A DNA stretch of 34,676 nucleotides from contig NZ_OLMK01000093.1 in assembly GCF_900290235.1 (NCBI RefSeq), positions 1 to 34,676 of the forward strand, in the 5' to 3' direction. Below the pieces are notes generated by a model that worked only from the letters and a program-made list of their open reading frames with translations, did not search any database and was not told the DNA's origin. The stretch is from Streptomyces sp. MA5143a (GTDB taxonomy: Bacteria > Actinomycetota > Actinomycetes > Streptomycetales > Streptomycetaceae). How positions within the stretch are numbered: the stretch's first letter is position 1; every line of letters starts with the position of its first letter. The position numbers and the translations under genes were made by a program. Below are positions 32,782 through 34,676 of this stretch, piece after piece.

Positions 32782-33597
32782 TCAGCTCGCCAGTCGGCGG
32801 CCGGCGTCCTCGAGTCGGTCCGCGATCGAACCGTTGATGATCTCGTCGCCGACCTGCACCCGGATCCCGCCGAGGACGTCGGGGTCCACGTCGAGGTTGA
32901 GGTGCATCGGGCGGCCGTAGAGCTTCGCCAGGGCGGCGCCGAGGCGCTGCTTCTGGGTGTCGCTCAGCGGGACCGCCGAGGTGACGACGGCGACCATGCG
33001 GTTGCGGCGCGCGGCGGCGAGCTGGGACAGGGACTCGAGTCCCGCCTCCAGGCTACGTCCCCGCGGCGCGGTCACAAGGCGCGTCACCAGACGCTCGGTG
33101 GTGGCCTGGGCACGGCCGCCGAGCAGGCTGCGGAGCAGCTCGCCCTTGGCAGACGCGCCCGCGGCGCGGTCGGTCAGCGCGGACCGCAGCCCGGTGTTCG
33201 AGGCGACGATCCGGCCGAACCGGAACAGCTCGTCCTCGACGTCGTCGAGCGTGCCCGACGTCTGCGCGGCGGTGAGGTCGGCCAGGGCGGCCAGCTCCTC
33301 CAGCGCGTCCACCAGGTCGCGCGACTGCGACCACCGGGAACGCACCAGGCCCGCAACCAGGTCGGCGGTGGTCCCGCTGACCTGGCCGCCGAGGATGCGC
33401 CCGGCCAGTTCGGCCTTGGCCTCGCCGGCCTGCGCCGGGTCGGTGAGGACCCGACGCAGCGACACCTCGCGGTCGAGCAGCGCGGTGACGGCGGCCAGCT
33501 CGTCGGCGAGCGCGGCCGCGTCCACGGACGTGGAGTCCGTCAGCGCGTCGAGACGCTCACGTGCGGCTGCCAGGGCCTCGCGGCTCGCTCCGTTCAT
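32782..33597 (-). CDS. atpH: ATP synthase delta subunit, long actinobacterial form
   Basis: Peripheral-stalk subunit connecting F1 to the b subunits, 271 aa against about 180 in most bacteria. The C-terminal part has the classical signature GGIRVQVGDEIINGSIADRL. The N-terminal half (ALAAARERLDALTDST, AALADELAAVTALLDREVSL) carries the extra length seen in Streptomyces, without the b-delta fusion of mycobacteria. The ATG overlaps the atpF stop by four bases (ATGA). A 119-bp spacer follows before atpA. Confidence 0.95.
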   Translation of the reverse strand: MNGASREALAAARERLDALTDSTSVDAAALADELAAVTALLDREVSLRRVLTDPAQAGEAKAELAGRILGGQVSGTTADLVAGLVRSRWSQSRDLVDALEELAALADLTAAQTSGTLDDVEDELFRFGRIVASNTGLRSALTDRAAGASAKGELLRSLLGGRAQATTERLVTRLVTAPRGRSLEAGLESLSQLAAARRNRMVAVVTSAVPLSDTQKQRLGAALAKLYGRPMHLNLDVDPDVLGGIRVQVGDEIINGSIADRLEDAGRRLAS

Positions 33598-34139
33598 CGC
33601 GTCGCCTCGGCCTTCTCCTCGAGGTCGTCGAGGAAGCGGTCGATGACGCGGCTCTGCCGGGCGTGGTCCTCGAGGGACTCACCGACGAGCTTGCCGGCCA
33701 GGTCGGTGGCGAGCTTGCCGACGTCCTGGCGCAGCGCGGAAGCGGCGGCCTTGCGGTCGGCCTCGATCTGGGCGTGACCGGCGGCGACGATCTCCTCACG
33801 CTGCCGCTGGCCCTCGGCGCGCATCTCGGCGATGAGCGTGGCGCCCTGCTCCTGCGCCTCCTGGCGCAGTCGCGCGGCCTCGTGCCGGGCCTCGGCGAGC
33901 TGAGCCTTGTACTGCTCGAGCACGCTCTGGGCCTCGGTCTGCGCGGCCTCAGCCTTCTCGATACCGCCCTCGATGGCCTCGCGGCGCTCTTCCAGAACCT
34001 TGTTGATGTTCGGGAGGAGCTTCTTGGCGAGGAAGCCGAAGACGATGACGAAGGCGATCAGGCCGATGACGAGCTCGGGGATCGGCGGGATGAGGGGGTT
34101 TTCGGCCTCCCCACCAGCCGCCAGGTTAACCAGGCTCAT
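33594..34139 (-). CDS. atpF: ATP synthase b subunit
   Basis: Peripheral-stalk b subunit of 181 aa. One N-terminal membrane span (LVIGLIAFVIVFGFLAKKLL) follows a short external segment AAGGEAENPLIPPIPE. The rest is a long charged helix (RREAIEGGIEKAEAAQTEAQ) that dimerises and ends in a delta-binding region. The ATG has GGAAGG upstream. It overlaps atpH by four bases. Only one b gene is visible, as expected in this lineage. Confidence 0.97.
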   Translation of the reverse strand: MSLVNLAAGGEAENPLIPPIPELVIGLIAFVIVFGFLAKKLLPNINKVLEERREAIEGGIEKAEAAQTEAQSVLEQYKAQLAEARHEAARLRQEAQEQGATLIAEMRAEGQRQREEIVAAGHAQIEADRKAAASALRQDVGKLATDLAGKLVGESLEDHARQSRVIDRFLDDLEEKAEATR

Positions 34140-34180
34140 ATCAGTGCCTTCCGTCTAAAGGGGCGGTCCGACGAACCTGG

Positions 34181-34426
34181 TCAGGAGCTCGGGTAGACGA
34201 ACGGCATGACCAGACCGATCAGGGCGAGCGCCTCACAGAAGGCGAAGCCGAGGATCTGGTTGGCGCGGATCAGGCCGGCCGCCTCGGGCTGGCGGGCGAG
34301 GGCCTGGGTGCCGTTACCGAAGATGATGCCGACGCCGACGCCCGGGCCGATGGCCGCCAGGCCGTAACCGATGGAGCCAAGGTTGCCCATGATCTGAGTC
34401 TCGGCGAGGGTCTGGAGAGCGGACAT
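34181..34426 (-). CDS. atpE: ATP synthase c subunit
   Basis: Rotor-ring proteolipid of 81 aa: two membrane helices joined by the polar loop ARQPEAAG. The first helix has the Gly-rich packing motif GPGVGVGIIFG. The ion-binding carboxylate is Glu65 in FAFCEALALIG; Ala follows where sodium-type rings carry Ser or Thr, so a proton ring is expected. AAGGAAG lies nine bases before the ATG, and a hairpin is present further upstream in the atpB-atpE spacer. Confidence 0.98.
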   Translation of the reverse strand: MSALQTLAETQIMGNLGSIGYGLAAIGPGVGVGIIFGNGTQALARQPEAAGLIRANQILGFAFCEALALIGLVMPFVYPSS

Positions 34427-34452
34427 GCCGGTTCTTCCTTCTCTTTCAATGA

Positions 34453-34473
34453 CCGGTGGGGGTTGGCCACCGG
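34453..34473 (-). other. Hairpin in the atpB-atpE spacer
   Basis: CCGGTGG (34453-34459) and CCACCGG (34467-34473) form a perfect 7-bp stem with a seven-base loop, 27 bases upstream of the atpE ATG. The c subunit is needed in many copies per complex, so this may be an mRNA processing or stability element. Confidence 0.5.
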
Positions 34474-34496
34474 ATGTCTGGTGGTGGTCGGGGCTC

Positions 34497-34676
34497 TCAG
34501 TGGTGCTCGGCGAGAGCGCCCTGGATGAAGCTGCAGGTCAGCAGTACGAAGACGTACGCCTGAACGGCCTGGATGAAGAGCTCGAAGGCGGTCATCACGA
34601 TGACCATCGTGAAGGACACGGCGGAGTAGGCGATGCCGATGCCGTTGAGCATGTACCAGGTGGCGATCGTGAAGAG
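34497..34676 (-). CDS. atpB: ATP synthase a subunit, 3' end only
   Basis: Partial gene running off the right edge; the window holds the last 59 codons and the TGA at 34497-34499. Translation of the minus strand ends QAYVFVLLTCSFIQGALAEHH, read here as QAYVFVLLT then CSFIQGALAEHH, which is the characteristic C terminus of actinobacterial subunit a. The subunit forms the stator proton half-channels against the c ring. The start and the essential Arg region lie outside or near the edge and were not assessed. Confidence 0.93.
   Translation of the reverse strand, partial: LFTIATWYMLNGIGIAYSAVSFTMVIVMTAFELFIQAVQAYVFVLLTCSFIQGALAEHH

Noticed and set aside
32782..33597. Delta subunit length as evidence of a gene fusion
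   Set aside because: About 270 residues is usual for Streptomyces AtpH; a separate full atpF precedes it.

Overview
The window is a GC-rich (roughly 70 % or more) chromosomal segment of a Streptomyces-type actinomycete. The diagnostic genes are scy and filP (coiled-coil proteins of polar growth), nucS (the non-canonical mismatch-repair nuclease of actinobacteria and archaea), an SCO5389-family gene, a chiC-type chitinase with the Streptomyces 12-bp operator repeats, and an actinobacterial atp operon with a long delta subunit. From memory, the order follows Streptomyces coelicolor from about SCO5367 (atp) to SCO5400 (meaB), in reverse. It looks like conserved core chromosome. I see no insertion sequence, integrase, CRISPR array, tRNA or rRNA.

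Layout. 22-2822: meaB and an acetyl-CoA acetyltransferase on the minus strand, divergent from methylmalonyl-CoA epimerase. 3066-8087: scy and filP. 8234-12269: two duplicated ABC exporter modules (ATPase plus permease, twice). 12298-14472: a small Cys/His-rich protein, an LLM-type flavin oxidoreductase with one TTA codon, and an SCO5389-family protein, with a pentamer repeat tract between the last two. 14826-18951: nucS, a large membrane-anchored P-loop protein with a Gly/Thr/Asp-rich external tail, and a STAS-domain protein. 19135-22971: 3-hydroxybutyryl-CoA dehydrogenase, a TetR regulator divergent from a drug-exporter-type ABC pair over a 43-bp dyad, and a PduO-type cobalamin adenosyltransferase. 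23051-25610: a membrane protein and a NarL-type two-component pair. 25762-28052: secreted chitinase and a DUF2550 protein. 28186-34676: atpC, D, G, A, H, F, E and the 3' end of atpB, all minus strand.

How the genes connect. The epimerase, MeaB and the adenosyltransferase all serve adenosylcobalamin-dependent methylmalonyl-CoA metabolism, although no mutase gene lies in the window. The thiolase and the 3-hydroxyacyl-CoA dehydrogenase belong to acetoacetyl/hydroxybutyryl-CoA metabolism. Scy and FilP build the tip-organising and cytoskeletal assembly.

I found no clearly new multi-gene system. The best leads are the P-loop protein at 15633-18326, whose Walker A lysine is arginine and which carries a long predicted external tail beside a STAS protein; a 10-bp-arm palindrome at 19003-19025; the 43-bp dyad at 20793-20835; a recurring leaderless-promoter spacing; and several simple-sequence tracts in gene ends. 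Minus-strand start choices were made from visible ribosome binding sites; promoters are by eye and mostly tentative.
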